A stretch of DNA of 61,751 nucleotides from Vibrio sp. Hep-1b-8 (GCF_006124995.1 NZ_QEWN01000007.1:1-61751); one strand, 5' to 3'; shown: positions 41,903 through 52,609, counted from the stretch's first letter. Translations and numbers: made by a program. The notes: generated by a model from the letters alone, not told the origin.

Positions 41903-43186
41903 TTATGATTCTGCACCAGCAGCTTGATTATCTGAGTTGCTGTAAATAAGCAGTGGTTCAGACTCACCCTTAATTACCGACTCATCAATCACAACCTTAC
42001 TTACATCTTTCATCGATGGTAGTTCGTACATGGTCTCAAGTAGCACGCTTTCTAGAATCGAGCGCAGACCACGAGCACCAGTCTTACGCTCCATTGCTTT
42101 CTTAGCAATCGCACGCAGTGCATCTTCACGGAACTCAAGTTCTGAGTTTTCAAGCTCGAATAGTGCTGCATACTGTTTTGTCAGCGCATTCTTCGGCTCA
42201 CACAGAATTTGAATCAGTGCTTCTTCATCCAGTTCTGTCAACGTTGTTGTTACTGGTAAACGACCAATAAACTCAGGGATCAAACCATATTTCACTAAGT
42301 CTTCCGGTTCTACCTGAGTAAACAGCTCGCCGACAGTCTTAGTTTCGTCTTTAGAACGGACTTCCGCTCCAAAACCGATACCCGTACCTGTCGCTACACG
42401 TTGTTCAATCACTTTATCTAGGCCAGCAAAAGCGCCACCACAAATAAATAGAATCTTAGATGTATCTACTTGTAGGAACTCTTGTTGAGGGTGCTTACGA
42501 CCACCTTGAGGTGGAACCGATGCAACCGTACCTTCAATAAGCTTCAATAGCGCCTGCTGAACACCCTCACCCGATACATCTCGTGTAATAGATGGGTTTT
42601 CAGCTTTACGAGAAATCTTATCGATTTCATCGATGTACACGATACCACGCTCTGCTTTCGCTACGTCGTAATCACATTTTTGCAGAAGTTTCTGGATGAT
42701 GTTTTCTACATCTTCACCAACGTAACCCGCTTCAGTCAGCGTCGTTGCGTCGGCCATAGTGAACGGTACATCTAGGAAACGAGCCAGTGTTTCAGCCAGT
42801 AGCGTTTTACCACTACCCGTTGGACCGATAAGCAAAATATTACTCTTACCTAGTTCAACACCTTCGCTCGTTGTATCTCCGTTACGTAAACGCTTATAGT
42901 GGTTATAAACGGCTACTGCTAACACTTTCTTAGCGTAATCTTGTCCAATCACATAGTCGTCAAGGTGTTCACGAATGTCTCTTGGCACTGGTAGCGCCTC
43001 AGACTGCTTCTTAGGGAGAACATCCTTAATTTCTTCACGAATGATGTCGTTACATAAGTCGACACATTCATCACAAATATAGACTGATGGACCAGCGATT
43101 AGCTTGCGAACTTCGTGCTGGCTTTTACCGCAGAAAGAGCAGTAAAGAAGCTTACTACTACCGCTCTCTTTGCTTTTATCTGTCAT
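41903..43186 (-). CDS. clpX: ATP-dependent Clp protease ATP-binding subunit ClpX
   Basis: An AAA+ unfoldase that feeds ClpP. The N-terminal zinc-binding domain has [15 protein letters not shown] and CDECVDLC; Walker A is [11 protein letters not shown], Walker [10 protein letters not shown], and the pore-related [29 protein letters not shown] region with the RKH loop is present. Its 427 residues are the usual length. It starts 65 bases after clpP and ends in a terminator before lon. Confidence 0.97.
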   Translation of the reverse strand: MTDKSKESGSSKLLYCSFCGKSQHEVRKLIAGPSVYICDECVDLCNDIIREEIKDVLPKKQSEALPVPRDIREHLDDYVIGQDYAKKVLAVAVYNHYKRLRNGDTTSEGVELGKSNILLIGPTGSGKTLLAETLARFLDVPFTMADATTLTEAGYVGEDVENIIQKLLQKCDYDVAKAERGIVYIDEIDKISRKAENPSITRDVSGEGVQQALLKLIEGTVASVPPQGGRKHPQQEFLQVDTSKILFICGGAFAGLDKVIEQRVATGTGIGFGAEVRSKDETKTVGELFTQVEPEDLVKYGLIPEFIGRLPVTTTLTELDEEALIQILCEPKNALTKQYAALFELENSELEFREDALRAIAKKAMERKTGARGLRSILESVLLETMYELPSMKDVSKVVIDESVIKGESEPLLIYSNSDNQAAGAES

Positions 43187-43251
43187 TCGCTAACCTCTTA
43201 GCCTTTACTCATATGACTTGAGTGTATATCAATATATACCAATGTTGCTAG

Positions 43252-43878
43252 TTATTCACCGCGATGAGTCAGAACCGCGTCAACTAAGCCATACTCTACT
43301 GCTTGTTCAGCCGCCATGAAGTTATCACGATCAGTATCGCGCTCAATCACTTCTAGAGGCTGACCTGTATGCTCTGCAAGAAGTCTGTTTAACTTCTCTT
43401 TGATCGTTAGAATCTCTTGAGCATGAATTTGAATATCCGAAGCTTGGCCTTGGAAACCACCTAGCGGCTGGTGAATCATTACACGCGAGTTAGGCAATAC
43501 ATAACGTTTACCTGGCGCACCACCAGCAAGTAGGAATGCACCCATTGAACACGCTTGTCCCATACATACTGTGCTCACGTTTGGTTTAATAAACTGCATA
43601 GTGTCGTAGATTGACATACCCGCAGTTACGCTGCCACCCGGAGAGTTTATATAAAGGAAGATATCTTTGTCAGGATTTTCTGATTCGAGGAAAAGTAGCT
43701 GTGCCACGACAAGATTTGCCATGTGATCTTCTACTTGACCAGTTAAAAAAATAACACGTTCTTTTAGCAAACGAGAGTAGATATCGTAAGAACGTTCACC
43801 ACGGGAAGTTTGTTCAACCACCATCGGTACTAGCGCGTCTAGAATTGGCGACATTGCATTTTTTTCTTGGTAGCTCAT
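43252..43878 (-). CDS. clpP: ATP-dependent Clp protease proteolytic subunit
   Basis: A tetradecameric serine protease. The catalytic triad is Ser111 (GQACSMGAF), His136 (MIHQPLGG) and an aspartate near residue 185 ([10 protein letters not shown]). The N-terminal ~14 residues correspond to the self-cleaved propeptide. Its 208 residues match. It lies between tig and clpX on the same strand. Confidence 0.97.
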   Translation of the reverse strand: MSYQEKNAMSPILDALVPMVVEQTSRGERSYDIYSRLLKERVIFLTGQVEDHMANLVVAQLLFLESENPDKDIFLYINSPGGSVTAGMSIYDTMQFIKPNVSTVCMGQACSMGAFLLAGGAPGKRYVLPNSRVMIHQPLGGFQGQASDIQIHAQEILTIKEKLNRLLAEHTGQPLEVIERDTDRDNFMAAEQAVEYGLVDAVLTHRGE

Positions 43879-43983
43879 ATTCTTATGTCCCTAAAATAAA
43901 TGGCCCGGATGATAATTATCATACGGACCATTGTTAGCAGAATAGTTAACGCTAAGTCAACCTTCTAAGCAATATATTGCTTA

Positions 43984-45285
43984 TTACGCAGGCTGTTGGT
44001 TCATTAGCTCGTTAAAGCTAACCGTTTTTTCAGTAACCTGTGCTTTAGCGATGATAGCGTCGATCGCTTGTTCTTCTAAAGCAACGTTACGCATGTTGTT
44101 CATCATTTGCTCGTTTTGCTCGTAGTAATCAACAACTTCAGCTGGATCTTCGTAAGCAGTTGCCATCTCTTCGATAAGCGCTTTCACTTTCTCGTCGTCC
44201 GCTTTTAGCTCTTCAGACTTGATGACTTCACCTAGTAGAAGACCTACAACTACGCGACGCTTAGCTTGCTCTTCGAACAGCTCACGTGGAAGTTGAGCAG
44301 CCGCTTCTGGGTTGCCACCGAAACGCTGTGCAGCTTGCTGACGTAGAGCACCAATTTCTTGGTCGATTAGAGCTGCTGGTACGTCGATTTCGTTCTCTTT
44401 CACTAGACCGTCGATAGCTTGCTCTTTGATGCGGTTCTTAACAGCTTGCTTAAGCTCACGCTCCATGTTCTTACGCACTTCAGCTTTAAGAGCGTCAACG
44501 CCACCTTCAGCGACGCCGAACTTAGCAACGAACTCGTCGTTTAGCTCTGGAAGCTCACGAGCTTCAACTTTGTTTACTTTGATTGCAAACTTAGCCGCTT
44601 TACCTTTTAGGTTTTCTGCGTGGTAATCTTCTGGGAAAGTCACGTCGATGTCGAATTCCATACCAGCAGTCTTACCTGCGATACCGTCTTCAAAACCAGG
44701 GATCATGCGACCAGCACCCATTTCTAGTGGGAAGTTTTCAGCTTTACCGCCTTCGAACTCTTCACCGTCGATAGAGCCTACGAAATCGATTGTTGCACGT
44801 TTGCCGTCTTCAGCCGCTTCTTCAACTACAACCCAAGTTGCTTGTTGTTTGCGTAGAGTGTCGATCATCTCTTCAACATCTGCGTCTTGAACTTCTGTTG
44901 CTGGTTTTTCAACTGTGATGTTCTCTAGACCTTTAAGCTCAACTTCTGGGTAAACTTCAAAAGTCGCGTTAAATACTAGATCTTCGCCTTCTTTAACTTC
45001 AACTGGAGCGAAAGTAGGTGCGCCTGCTGGGTTGATCTTCTCTTTAACGATCGCTTCGATGAAGTGACGTTGCATTACTTCACCCATTACGTCTTGACGT
45101 ACTGCTTTGCCGTACATCTTCGCAACCATTTTTAAAGGCACTTTGCCTTTACGGAAACCATCGAAACGACGGTTTTTTGCGATGTTGCGTAGTTCCGCTG
45201 TTACAGCATCTTCGATGTTTGCAGCAGGAACAGTAATGTTTAGACGGCGCTCTAGGCCCTCTAGCGTTTCAACAGTAACTTGCAT
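43984..45285 (-). CDS. tig: trigger factor (ribosome-associated chaperone and prolyl isomerase)
   Basis: Binds at the ribosomal exit tunnel and protects nascent chains. The N-terminal ribosome-binding domain includes the signature region [14 protein letters not shown] near residue 45. An FKBP-like domain follows at ~150-245 ([35 protein letters not shown]), then the helical C-terminal chaperone arms. Its 433 residues match. First gene of the tig-clpP-clpX series. Confidence 0.97.
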   Translation of the reverse strand: MQVTVETLEGLERRLNITVPAANIEDAVTAELRNIAKNRRFDGFRKGKVPLKMVAKMYGKAVRQDVMGEVMQRHFIEAIVKEKINPAGAPTFAPVEVKEGEDLVFNATFEVYPEVELKGLENITVEKPATEVQDADVEEMIDTLRKQQATWVVVEEAAEDGKRATIDFVGSIDGEEFEGGKAENFPLEMGAGRMIPGFEDGIAGKTAGMEFDIDVTFPEDYHAENLKGKAAKFAIKVNKVEARELPELNDEFVAKFGVAEGGVDALKAEVRKNMERELKQAVKNRIKEQAIDGLVKENEIDVPAALIDQEIGALRQQAAQRFGGNPEAAAQLPRELFEEQAKRRVVVGLLLGEVIKSEELKADDEKVKALIEEMATAYEDPAEVVDYYEQNEQMMNNMRNVALEEQAIDAIIAKAQVTEKTVSFNELMNQQPA

Positions 45286-45787
45286 TATTCATTAACCTCA
45301 AAACTGGCTCAGAAAACTGAGCTTATGTGCCCTATCCTCTTTCGGACAGAACCCATCCTTGTTTGTACTCTATGAGTACTCTTTTATAAACCGAGTATCG
45401 ACAATCGAATAAGCCAATTGTCGGACTAATGAGTGATATCTTTTCGAAGGACATTCGGTAAAGGTATCTCTGATTAGCCTCAAGATAAAATTCAGACGCA
45501 GCATTCTACCGAGCAGATCGTTAGCTGTCGAGCCGAACCCTACGATCGCTGCGGGATTACCCTAAAAACTCACTTAACTGCTAAAAAAAACACCAATAAA
45601 GCAGTCTTTGTTTCCAGAAATGGGGACATTAATGCCTTTTTCAATGGAAACTAACGTTTTTTTTTGATTAAAGATTAAAAGTCGATCTAAGTCCGGTTTT
45701 ATCACTCACTTTATCATGATGAGTAAACACATTTGTAACAAAAACATTTACGCTATGGCGGAGTGATGTAGTTTGGCAAGGATTAAG
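45286..45787. other. 502-base divergent control region between tig and dctB
   Basis: No gene or tRNA is seen. Near tig there are three inverted repeats: GCTCAG/CTGAGC (45307-45322), GTACTC/GAGTAC (45365-45379) and CGACAAT/ATTGTCG (45399-45423), which would lie in or near the tig leader. The half nearer dctB is AT-rich with A- and T-tracts and presumably holds the dctB promoter. No terminator-like T-tract follows any of the repeats. Confidence 0.5.
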
Positions 45788-47566
45788 ATGTTGACGTATC
45801 GACGGGGTAAGTTCTCTCTGCTTGTTCTGTACGTAATTGCGATCATAGGTGGCTCTAGTTGGATTTGGAATTCAAGCGAAAACCACCTTATCGTAACGCA
45901 TAAGGAACAGCTCGAACGCTTTGCTGAGTTCATCTCCAGCAAGTTGGACAAATACGCACACCTGCCACAATTGATTGCTAAAGATAGTGAGTTAATTTCT
46001 GCACTTCAGTCGCCTAATAACTCCGCCCAAATCGATCTGACCAACCGTTATTTGCAACACATCAACCAAACCATCCAGTCGACTGACGCCTATCTGCTCG
46101 ACGAGTTTGGCAATACTATCGCATCGAGTAACTGGGACCTAGAACGATCCTTTATCGGTCGAAACTATGCTTGGCGTCCCTATTTCTCCGACGCGATTCT
46201 CGGTAAGCCTAGCCAATACTTTGCGCTCGGTTCTAGCTCAAAACAGCGTGGTTATTACTTTTCACACCCAGTCACTTATGCGGCCGAGATCATCGGCGTG
46301 ATCGTCATTAAAATGGATTTAACTGCGATTGAAGCTAACTGGCAAGACAAGAACAATATCTTTGTTGCTACAGACGTCAATAACGTAATTTTTATGTCAA
46401 GCAACGATGACTGGCTGTTTAAGAATCTAACCACGCTCTCAGAATCAGCTCGTCAGTCCATCCTTAACAGTCGCCAATATCTGGATACACCGATTCGCTC
46501 ATTTGGTCTGGTGGGCGATCTAACTCAGGAACATTCCGAACTGAGGAACCCAAACCTACCCGGATTTGAAAACGACTATCTCGTTTCATCTCGTTCATTG
46601 GATAAACACAGCTTAACTCTGCGTGTCCTCACCTCTAAAGTGACCCTGTTGTGGTCAGTGCTGAGTTACTCGCTTATAATCAGTTTAATGTTCGTCATTG
46701 CGTATCTCTCGTTTGCACTGGTACACCAGCGTCAACTCAAAAAGCGTCAATTCGAACAGTTACAGTCGGAAGCGAAGCAGAAGCTTGAGTTTCTTGTTAT
46801 GGAACGAACCTCTGAACTTCAAGCTGAAATCAGTGAAAGAAGCAAAACAGAGCAAGTGCTACGCCAAACACAAAATGAGCTAATTCAGGCAGCTAAATTA
46901 GCGGTATTGGGGCAAATGTCAGCCAGTATCAGTCACGAGCTCAATAATCCCCTCGCAGCAATACGCAGCTTTGCTGACAATGGTCGACGGTTTTTGGAGA
47001 GAGAAAGTTACGATCGAGTCGATGATAATCTCTCACGCATTTCCGCTCTGACGGAGCGCATGGCAAAAATCAGTAACCAGCTGCGCACTTTCGCCCGTAA
47101 AAGTGACAGTAATGATGTGAGCAAACTGAACGTGAAGCCGCTGATTTGGTCGGCGAAAGAGTTACTCTCTCCCCAGTGTAAGGCCAAACAGGTTGAGCTA
47201 ATTCTTGAACTTGACGAAATATTGCCCGCTGTTGAAGTCAACCCAATACAATTTGAGCAAGTACTAATCAACCTTGTTACCAATGCAATGCAAGCGGTCG
47301 AGGAACAAGAGAAACGCAGAATTAAGATCTCGACCTCGGTGTCCAATCACCAACTGCACATTTTTGTCGATGATAATGGACCCGGTATCGCTTATAGTGA
47401 GCAACATCAACTGTTTGAGCCTTTCTATACCACTAAGAAGAATGGACTTGGATTGGGGCTATCAATTTCACAACAGATCACCCAAGCGATGGGAGGGGAA
47501 CTCGACGTCGCGGACTCGCCTCTGGGAGGCGCCCGATTTGTAATCACTCTCCCTGTCGATGCCTAA
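45788..47566 (+). CDS. dctB: C4-dicarboxylate sensor histidine kinase DctB
   Basis: An inner-membrane sensor with a membrane segment at about residues 9-28, a large double-PAS/PDC periplasmic domain (residues ~40-280, including the SWDxxxSFIGRNYAWRPYF-type ligand region and GRRGYYFSHPV-like strand), a second membrane segment near 290-312, a coiled linker and a histidine kinase core. The H-box is SASISHELNNPLAAIRSF, the N-box NLVTNAMQAVEE, and the G-boxes are DNGPGI and GLGLGLSIS. ATG 45788 follows AAGGATTAAG and gives 592 residues; a TTG at 45773 is the longer option. Paired with dctD 13 bases downstream. Confidence 0.92.
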   Translation: MLTYRRGKFSLLVLYVIAIIGGSSWIWNSSENHLIVTHKEQLERFAEFISSKLDKYAHLPQLIAKDSELISALQSPNNSAQIDLTNRYLQHINQTIQSTDAYLLDEFGNTIASSNWDLERSFIGRNYAWRPYFSDAILGKPSQYFALGSSSKQRGYYFSHPVTYAAEIIGVIVIKMDLTAIEANWQDKNNIFVATDVNNVIFMSSNDDWLFKNLTTLSESARQSILNSRQYLDTPIRSFGLVGDLTQEHSELRNPNLPGFENDYLVSSRSLDKHSLTLRVLTSKVTLLWSVLSYSLIISLMFVIAYLSFALVHQRQLKKRQFEQLQSEAKQKLEFLVMERTSELQAEISERSKTEQVLRQTQNELIQAAKLAVLGQMSASISHELNNPLAAIRSFADNGRRFLERESYDRVDDNLSRISALTERMAKISNQLRTFARKSDSNDVSKLNVKPLIWSAKELLSPQCKAKQVELILELDEILPAVEVNPIQFEQVLINLVTNAMQAVEEQEKRRIKISTSVSNHQLHIFVDDNGPGIAYSEQHQLFEPFYTTKKNGLGLGLSISQQITQAMGGELDVADSPLGGARFVITLPVDA

Positions 47567-47579
47567 TCAAGGAATTAAG

Positions 47580-48923
47580 ATGTACGATGTTATCTTCATT
47601 GATGATGAAAGCGATATTCGCCTAGCGATCGAACAGAGTTTCGAGCTGGAGGATATCAGTGCCCGTTTTTTTGCTAACGCTGAAGATGCTCTATTGGCGA
47701 TAAAAAGTGACGGTCTACCGAAAGTCGTCATCACCGATATCTGCTTACCGGGTTTGTCTGGCGAAAATATTTTATCCAGCATACTGCACCAAGACGAAAA
47801 CATTCCGGTCATTCTGATAACGGGACATGGCGATATCTCGATGGCAGTTAATGCCCTACGCAATGGCGCGTATGACTTTATTGAGAAGCCCTTCCCAATT
47901 GATCGTTTGATCGATACCACCAGACGTGCGTTGGAAAAACGCGAACTCACTTTAGAAAACCAAGAATTAAAACGCAGCCTTAAAGCGAGTCAAGCGCTGG
48001 GTCCACGCATCATCGGTGACACCCCTTCCATTCAACTCCTCCGCGATACCATCGTCCATATTGCAGACACCAATGCGGACATCTTGCTGTTTGGCGAGAC
48101 AGGCACAGGCAAAGAGCTGTTTGCCCGTTCTATTCATGAGCAAAGCTCTCGACGCGACAATAACTTCGTAGCGATCAACTGTGGTGCCGTACCAGAAAAC
48201 TTGATTGAAAGTGAACTGTACGGCCACGAGAAAGGCGCTTTTACTGGTGCAGACTCAAAACGAGTGGGTAAATTCGAACATGCCCAAGGCGGTACACTTT
48301 TTCTCGATGAAATTGAATCGATGCCCCTTCAAGCACAGATTCGTTTGTTGCGAGTTTTGCAAGAGAGGGTCATTGAACGTGTGGGCTCCAACGAACTGGT
48401 TCCTATTGATATTCGCGTCATTGCCGCGACTAAGGTCGATTTAAAACAGGCGGCGGCTGAGGGCTCATTTCGCGAAGATCTCTACTATCGACTGAATGTG
48501 GTCACTCTAGAGCTTCCTCCGCTCAGGCAGCGCAAGGAAGATATTCCGACGCTATTTCATCACTTTTTGCTGGTTGCCGCTTCACGCTATGGTAAGTCCG
48601 CACCAGCTATCGAAACTCAGCAGATTCATCAACTGATGACGCACGATTGGCCGGGAAACGTTCGCGAACTGAGAAATGCCGCCGAACGTTTTGTACTATT
48701 GGGAAGATTAACTCAATTTGATTCAGAGTCTGCGTTCGCAAGCCGAGAGATGAGCCTCGCCGAACAAATTGCGGAATTTGAAAAGAGTGTTATTGAACAA
48801 GCACTTAACCAGTGTCATGGCAGTATTAAGCAAACCATGGATAGGTTACAACTCGCGCGTAAAACTCTATATGACAAGATGCAAAAATACGGTTTGGACA
48901 AAAGTAACTATAAAGGTGAATAA
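47580..48923 (+). CDS. dctD: sigma-54-dependent response regulator DctD
   Basis: Receiver domain with phospho-acceptor Asp53 ([10 protein letters not shown]), then the AAA+ sigma-54 activation domain: Walker [16 protein letters not shown], the sigma-54 contact loop GAFTGAD, Walker [12 protein letters not shown], and a C-terminal Fis-type helix-turn-helix ([20 protein letters not shown]). The ATG at 47580 follows AAGGAATTAAG; upstream in-frame codons are ignored. Expected to activate the convergent dctPQM operon from its sigma-54 promoter in response to dicarboxylates sensed by DctB. Confidence 0.93.
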   Translation: MYDVIFIDDESDIRLAIEQSFELEDISARFFANAEDALLAIKSDGLPKVVITDICLPGLSGENILSSILHQDENIPVILITGHGDISMAVNALRNGAYDFIEKPFPIDRLIDTTRRALEKRELTLENQELKRSLKASQALGPRIIGDTPSIQLLRDTIVHIADTNADILLFGETGTGKELFARSIHEQSSRRDNNFVAINCGAVPENLIESELYGHEKGAFTGADSKRVGKFEHAQGGTLFLDEIESMPLQAQIRLLRVLQERVIERVGSNELVPIDIRVIAATKVDLKQAAAEGSFREDLYYRLNVVTLELPPLRQRKEDIPTLFHHFLLVAASRYGKSAPAIETQQIHQLMTHDWPGNVRELRNAAERFVLLGRLTQFDSESAFASREMSLAEQIAEFEKSVIEQALNQCHGSIKQTMDRLQLARKTLYDKMQKYGLDKSNYKGE

Positions 48924-49023
48924 GCGGTTCATTTTATATTCAGATTGAAAGCGTTAAGTTAGATTCATCAAAAGGAACTGATACAAATGAACTAAGAATT
49001 TAGTTCATCCACTGTCCTAACAA

Positions 49024-49063
49024 CAAAGCCCCGGATAACGAGTTATTCGGGGCTTTGTTTTTT
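49024..49063. terminator. bidirectional terminator between dctD and dctM
   Basis: A 15-bp stem CAAAGCCCCGGATAA/TTATTCGGGGCTTTG with one G-T pair and a CGAG loop, followed by T6 on the plus strand. It lies 100 bases after dctD and a few bases before the dctM stop, serving both convergent units. Confidence 0.9.
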
Positions 49064-49066
49064 CAG

Positions 49067-50428
49067 TTATTTGGTGATGATTTCAGGGCCCATCAGGGTG
49101 GTTGGTAACCATGTTGACACCCAAGGAACATAAGTCACGATAATCAGGAATAAGAACATCACCCCTACCCAAGGCAAGGCGGCTTTCACCACTTGCATCA
49201 TCGACATCTTAGCGACCCCTGCGGTAACAAACAGGTTGAGTCCGACAGGCGGAGTAATCATACCAATCTCCATGTTCACGACCATCATAATACCCAGATG
49301 AATCGGATCGATACCCAGTGCGATAGCGATTGGGAATACCAGAGGTGCAACGATGATTAGCAGACCAGATGGTTCCATAAACTGACCACCGATCAACAGT
49401 CGTAGGTTGACCACAATCAGGAAGGTAATCGGACCAAGACCAGCAGATAACATCGACTCCGTAATCATTTGAGGAATACGTTCTTCTGTTAACACATGCT
49501 TAAGGATCAAAGCATTGGCAATGATAAACAGTAGCATAATGGTCAGTTTACCGGCTTCATAAAGCGTATGTTTGGTGTCTTTATGCACAAATGCTTGAAC
49601 GACTTTCACCAATATAGGCTTGGTATTTTCCTTGTCAGCAAACGGGCCCATATCCTTGTAGATAAAGTTCGCGATTAAGAACGAGTAAACCGCAGCCACG
49701 GCAGCTGCTTCCGTTGGCGTAAATACCCCACCGTAAATACCGCCTAGGATAATAACGACCAGTAATAAACCCCAGCTCGCATCTTTTGCTGAATCAAACA
49801 TCTCCTTCCAACCGACAAATGGCTGTTTTGGCAGGTTCTTAACACGCGCAGCGATGTAGATGGCAATCATCAGCATCACCCCAGCTAGAAGACCTGGGAT
49901 CACGCCACCTAGGAACATACGCCCAACCGATACATCCGTCGCCGCTGCGTAAACCACCATCACGATAGAAGGCGGGATCAAAATACCCAGCGTACCTGCA
50001 TTACAGATAACCCCAGCCGCGAACTCTTTTGAGTAGCCGTTTTTAATCATACCTGCGATAACAATACTACCGATGGCAACAACTGTCGCAGGCGATGAAC
50101 CAGACAGGGCTGCAAACATCATACACGCAACAACCGATGCCATGGCGAGACCACCACGGAACCAACCGACCATGGCAATAGCGAAACGGATAATACGTTT
50201 AGCAACCCCACCCGTAGACATAAAACTAGAGGCAAGAATGAAGAATGGAATCGCGAGTAGCGTATAGTGGCCAGCAAAGGCATTAAATAAGGTCTGAGCA
50301 ACGGAAGCCAGTGACGCATCAGAGTGCATCATCAGGAAAATAATGCTCGATAAACCAAGGGAAATAGCGATTGGCACACCCACAAGCATAAAGCCAATCA
50401 CCATGATGAATAAGAATAGAATTTCCAT
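49067..50428 (-). CDS. dctM: TRAP dicarboxylate transporter, large permease subunit DctM
   Basis: A 453-residue protein with about 12-13 membrane segments, DctM family. Conserved features are MVIGFMLVGVPIAISLGLSS at the start, SGSSPATVVAIGSIVIAGM, GTLGILIPPSIVMVVYAA and MEIGMITPPVGLNLFV. It forms the sodium-coupled transport channel together with DctQ. Its start is 3 bases after the dctQ stop. Last gene of the operon. Confidence 0.95.
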   Translation of the reverse strand: MEILFLFIMVIGFMLVGVPIAISLGLSSIIFLMMHSDASLASVAQTLFNAFAGHYTLLAIPFFILASSFMSTGGVAKRIIRFAIAMVGWFRGGLAMASVVACMMFAALSGSSPATVVAIGSIVIAGMIKNGYSKEFAAGVICNAGTLGILIPPSIVMVVYAAATDVSVGRMFLGGVIPGLLAGVMLMIAIYIAARVKNLPKQPFVGWKEMFDSAKDASWGLLLVVIILGGIYGGVFTPTEAAAVAAVYSFLIANFIYKDMGPFADKENTKPILVKVVQAFVHKDTKHTLYEAGKLTIMLLFIIANALILKHVLTEERIPQMITESMLSAGLGPITFLIVVNLRLLIGGQFMEPSGLLIIVAPLVFPIAIALGIDPIHLGIMMVVNMEIGMITPPVGLNLFVTAGVAKMSMMQVVKAALPWVGVMFLFLIIVTYVPWVSTWLPTTLMGPEIITK

Positions 50429-50431
50429 GGC

Positions 50432-51103
50432 TTAGCCCTCCTTGCTCTGGTTATTATTACTTTTCGGTTCCATTGCTACTCCAGCGTCTTTGAGTTCCTC
50501 TTTTAGAGCTTCGAGCTCTTCTTCAGCCTCATGACCTGCGATCAAGCGGTCCAACTTACCAGTAATAATTTGCAACGTAACTTGAACAAAGCGGAAAGTG
50601 AGTAACGCCATACCTATAGGCAGTGCCATGTACGGAATGAATCGAGGTAATTTTTCGTAACGCTCACCTTCATTCAACCAGTCAGCCAAAAACTGCAACA
50701 TTTCCGGCATCGGAATATCGTCGGTTTCATACCATGCACGTTCAGTTGCGAACGGGTACCAGTAGTTCCAAGAGCCAATAAGCAGCAAGATTGAAAAAGC
50801 CAAACAGGATGCCGCAGCGATCAGCGCATAAACTTTACGCAGATGGTCTGGCGCTAGGTTAATAACAACATCAACACCAATGTGAAAATGTTTTTTTACG
50901 CCGTATGATGCCCCGACGAGTACCATCCAAGCGAACATGAACACGGTTAGCTCAAGAGCCCACAAGATGTTGTCATTAAATACGTAGCGAAATACTACAT
51001 TGGCAAAGGTGAGCATGGTCATTGCACCCAAGAAGAACGCGATCAGAGTTTCCTCAATTGCGTCTGTCACCCTGCCAATTCTGGCAAAAATAGACTGTTC
51101 CAT
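50432..51103 (-). CDS. dctQ: TRAP dicarboxylate transporter, small permease subunit DctQ
   Basis: A 223-residue protein with four membrane segments (about 18-38, 50-68, 88-110 and 150-175) and the DctQ-type motif LWALELTVFMFAWMVLVGASYGVKKHFHIGVDV. The C-terminal ~40 residues are acidic and cytoplasmic (EAEEELEALKEELKD), longer than in many homologues. It associates with DctM in the membrane. A 100-base gap with a long hairpin separates it from dctP. Confidence 0.93.
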   Translation of the reverse strand: MEQSIFARIGRVTDAIEETLIAFFLGAMTMLTFANVVFRYVFNDNILWALELTVFMFAWMVLVGASYGVKKHFHIGVDVVINLAPDHLRKVYALIAAASCLAFSILLLIGSWNYWYPFATERAWYETDDIPMPEMLQFLADWLNEGERYEKLPRFIPYMALPIGMALLTFRFVQVTLQIITGKLDRLIAGHEAEEELEALKEELKDAGVAMEPKSNNNQSKEG

Positions 51104-51134
51104 AAGTTACTTCACTTTCTCAAAAGAAAAGAAA

Positions 51135-51182
51135 GGCCCTCTTCCCGATATATCCCGAGAAGAAAGAGATACTAAGAGGGCC
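51135..51182 (-). other. intercistronic stem-loop between dctP and dctQ
   Basis: GGCCCTCTT and AAGAGGGCC (51135-51143, 51174-51182) pair across a 30-base loop in the dctP-dctQ gap. No T-run follows, so a role in mRNA stability or partial attenuation is more likely than full termination. Confidence 0.6.
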
Positions 51183-51203
51183 AAAGGTTAGGGGAGATTG
51201 TTA

Positions 51204-52199
51204 TTATTTATTTGATGCGATAGCCGCTTCGATCAGGTCAGAGCCGATATCTTTCTCGAACTTCTTCCATACTGGCTGAAGCGCAGTTACCCACTGTTGG
51301 CGCTCTTCGGCAGTCAAGGTACGAACCACACCACCCGCTTCGATGATGTTATTTTTGTTCGCTAGGTCGACACGCGAAGATTCAGCATTACGCTCAGTCG
51401 TCACTTCTTCAATGATTGTCGCAAGCTGCTGACGTTGGTCTTCTGGTAGACCGTTCCAGAAATCGTTTGACGTAACGACTAGGTAATCAAGAATACCGTG
51501 GTTTGTTTCAGTGATACCGTCTTGAACTTCGAAGAATTTTTTACCGTAGATGTTAGACCAAGTGTTTTCTTGACCATCAATAACTTTAGTTTGTAGACCA
51601 CCGTAAACTTCTTTGAATGACATTTTCTGCGGGTTACCGCCTAATTGCTCAAACTGAGCAACAAGAACATCGGATGCTTGCACGCGGAATTTCAGACCTT
51701 TTGCATCTTCAGGAGTGATAAGTGGCTTGTTCGCAGACATCTGTTTCATGCCGTTGTGCCAGAACGCTAGACCTTGAAGACCGCGACGTTTCATCGCATT
51801 TTTCAGCTTCTCACCCGCTTCTGAGTTTTGGAAACGGTCAACCGCTTCTACATCTTCAAATAGGAATGGTAGGTCGAAAATACGGTACTTCTTGGTGAAC
51901 TTTTCAAACTTTGATAGAGAAGGGGCAGCAAGTTGCACGTCACCGTTAAGAAGAGCTTCTAGAACTTTGTCATCATCATACAGAGTTGAGTTCGGGAATA
52001 CCTGAAGACACACTTTACCGTTCATCTCTTCATTAACACGTTTTTCAAGTAATGAAGCCGCGATACCTTTCGGGTGCTTATCTGTATTCGTTACGTGACT
52101 GAATTTAATCACTGTTTCACCTGGATCACAGTTAGCCGCAGCGTTGAAACTGGTCACAGCAAGAATCGATGCAGATAGTAGGGTCAATGGCTTGAACAT
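51204..52199 (-). CDS. dctP: TRAP dicarboxylate transporter, periplasmic solute-binding protein DctP
   Basis: The signal peptide (residues 1-21, MFKPLTLLSASILAVTSFNAAA) precedes a mature domain of the DctP family with IKFSHVTNTDKHPKGIAASLLEKRV, VQLAAPSLSKFE and the arginine-containing ligand motif LKFRVQASDVLVAQFEQLGGNP near residue 165. The frame starts further upstream, but the ATG at 52199 follows a strong AAGGAG and gives 331 residues. A sigma-54 promoter candidate ends about 60 bases upstream. Expected ligands are succinate, fumarate and malate. Confidence 0.95.
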   Translation of the reverse strand: MFKPLTLLSASILAVTSFNAAANCDPGETVIKFSHVTNTDKHPKGIAASLLEKRVNEEMNGKVCLQVFPNSTLYDDDKVLEALLNGDVQLAAPSLSKFEKFTKKYRIFDLPFLFEDVEAVDRFQNSEAGEKLKNAMKRRGLQGLAFWHNGMKQMSANKPLITPEDAKGLKFRVQASDVLVAQFEQLGGNPQKMSFKEVYGGLQTKVIDGQENTWSNIYGKKFFEVQDGITETNHGILDYLVVTSNDFWNGLPEDQRQQLATIIEEVTTERNAESSRVDLANKNNIIEAGGVVRTLTAEERQQWVTALQPVWKKFEKDIGSDLIEAAIASNK

Positions 52200-52257
52200 T
52201 ATTATTCTCCTTGTTAAATGAACAACCCCATCACTGGGTGTTGATATTTCTATAAGG

Positions 52258-52272
52258 GCAATAACTAAGCCA
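52258..52272 (-). promoter_or_regulatory. sigma-54 promoter of dctPQM
   Basis: On the minus strand TGGCTTAGTTATTGC has the invariant GG and GC spaced by exactly 10 bases and matches TGGCAC-N5-TTGC at 8 of 10 positions. It lies about 60 bases before the dctP start, and the neighbouring dctD is a sigma-54 activator. Confidence 0.65.
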
Positions 52273-52364
52273 ACTTTCAATTAATCATAAAAACATCTAT
52301 AAATCATAAGGTTAATAAAAAAACCCGACTGCCACTTGTTTTTAAATCACACTTTTTTATAAAA

Positions 52365-52384
52365 ATGGGTGGATTTCCACCCAT
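52365..52384. other. inverted repeat upstream of dctP: second gts terminator or DctD-binding site
   Basis: ATGGGTGGA-TT-TCCACCCAT is a perfect 9-bp repeat. On the minus strand it is followed by TTTTTAT, which would make it a terminator for read-through from the gts operon. It is also about 95 bases upstream of the sigma-54 promoter, a normal distance for an enhancer site. Sequence alone does not decide. Confidence 0.5.
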
Positions 52385-52436
52385 CATATTTATCACAACG
52401 GGTGAATTTACACATATTTAACAAAGACTCATTATA

Positions 52437-52468
52437 AAAAACAAATGGCAGCCCAAGGGCTGCCATTT
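52437..52468 (-). terminator. terminator of the gts operon
   Basis: Stem AAATGGCAGCCC/GGGCTGCCATTT with a 2-base loop is followed by TGTTTTTTA on the minus strand. It lies about 140 bases after the gtsD stop. Confidence 0.8.
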
Positions 52469-52609
52469 TTGTTACTAGAGATTCGACGGGCAATAAGGAG
52501 ACGAAATCGCCCATCTCCCCTCAAATGTGCACGAAGCTCGTTCATGCTATAGCTCTAAGCATAGTCGACTATGTGCATTTTTCTAACAATATTGTTAACA
52601 AATTAATCA
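52469..52609 (-). other. 3' region of the gts operon with palindromes
   Basis: Gene-free. It contains the palindrome CATAGTCGACTATG (52560-52573), ATGCT/AGCAT arms just before it, and a 14-bp perfect palindrome TAACAATATTGTTA (52584-52597) located 12 bases after the gtsD stop. The last is 12/14 identical to a palindrome upstream of gtsA. Confidence 0.5.

Noticed and set aside
43900..43935. Terminator between tig and clpP
   Set aside because: An imperfect inverted repeat around GATGATAATTATCAT exists but with mismatched outer arms and no T-tract; it may be only an AT-rich palindrome.
52319..52334. Alternative sigma-54 promoter TGGCAG-N5-TTTTT upstream of dctP
   Set aside because: It lacks the invariant GC at -12; the element at 52258-52272 has both GG and GC at the correct spacing and a better distance.
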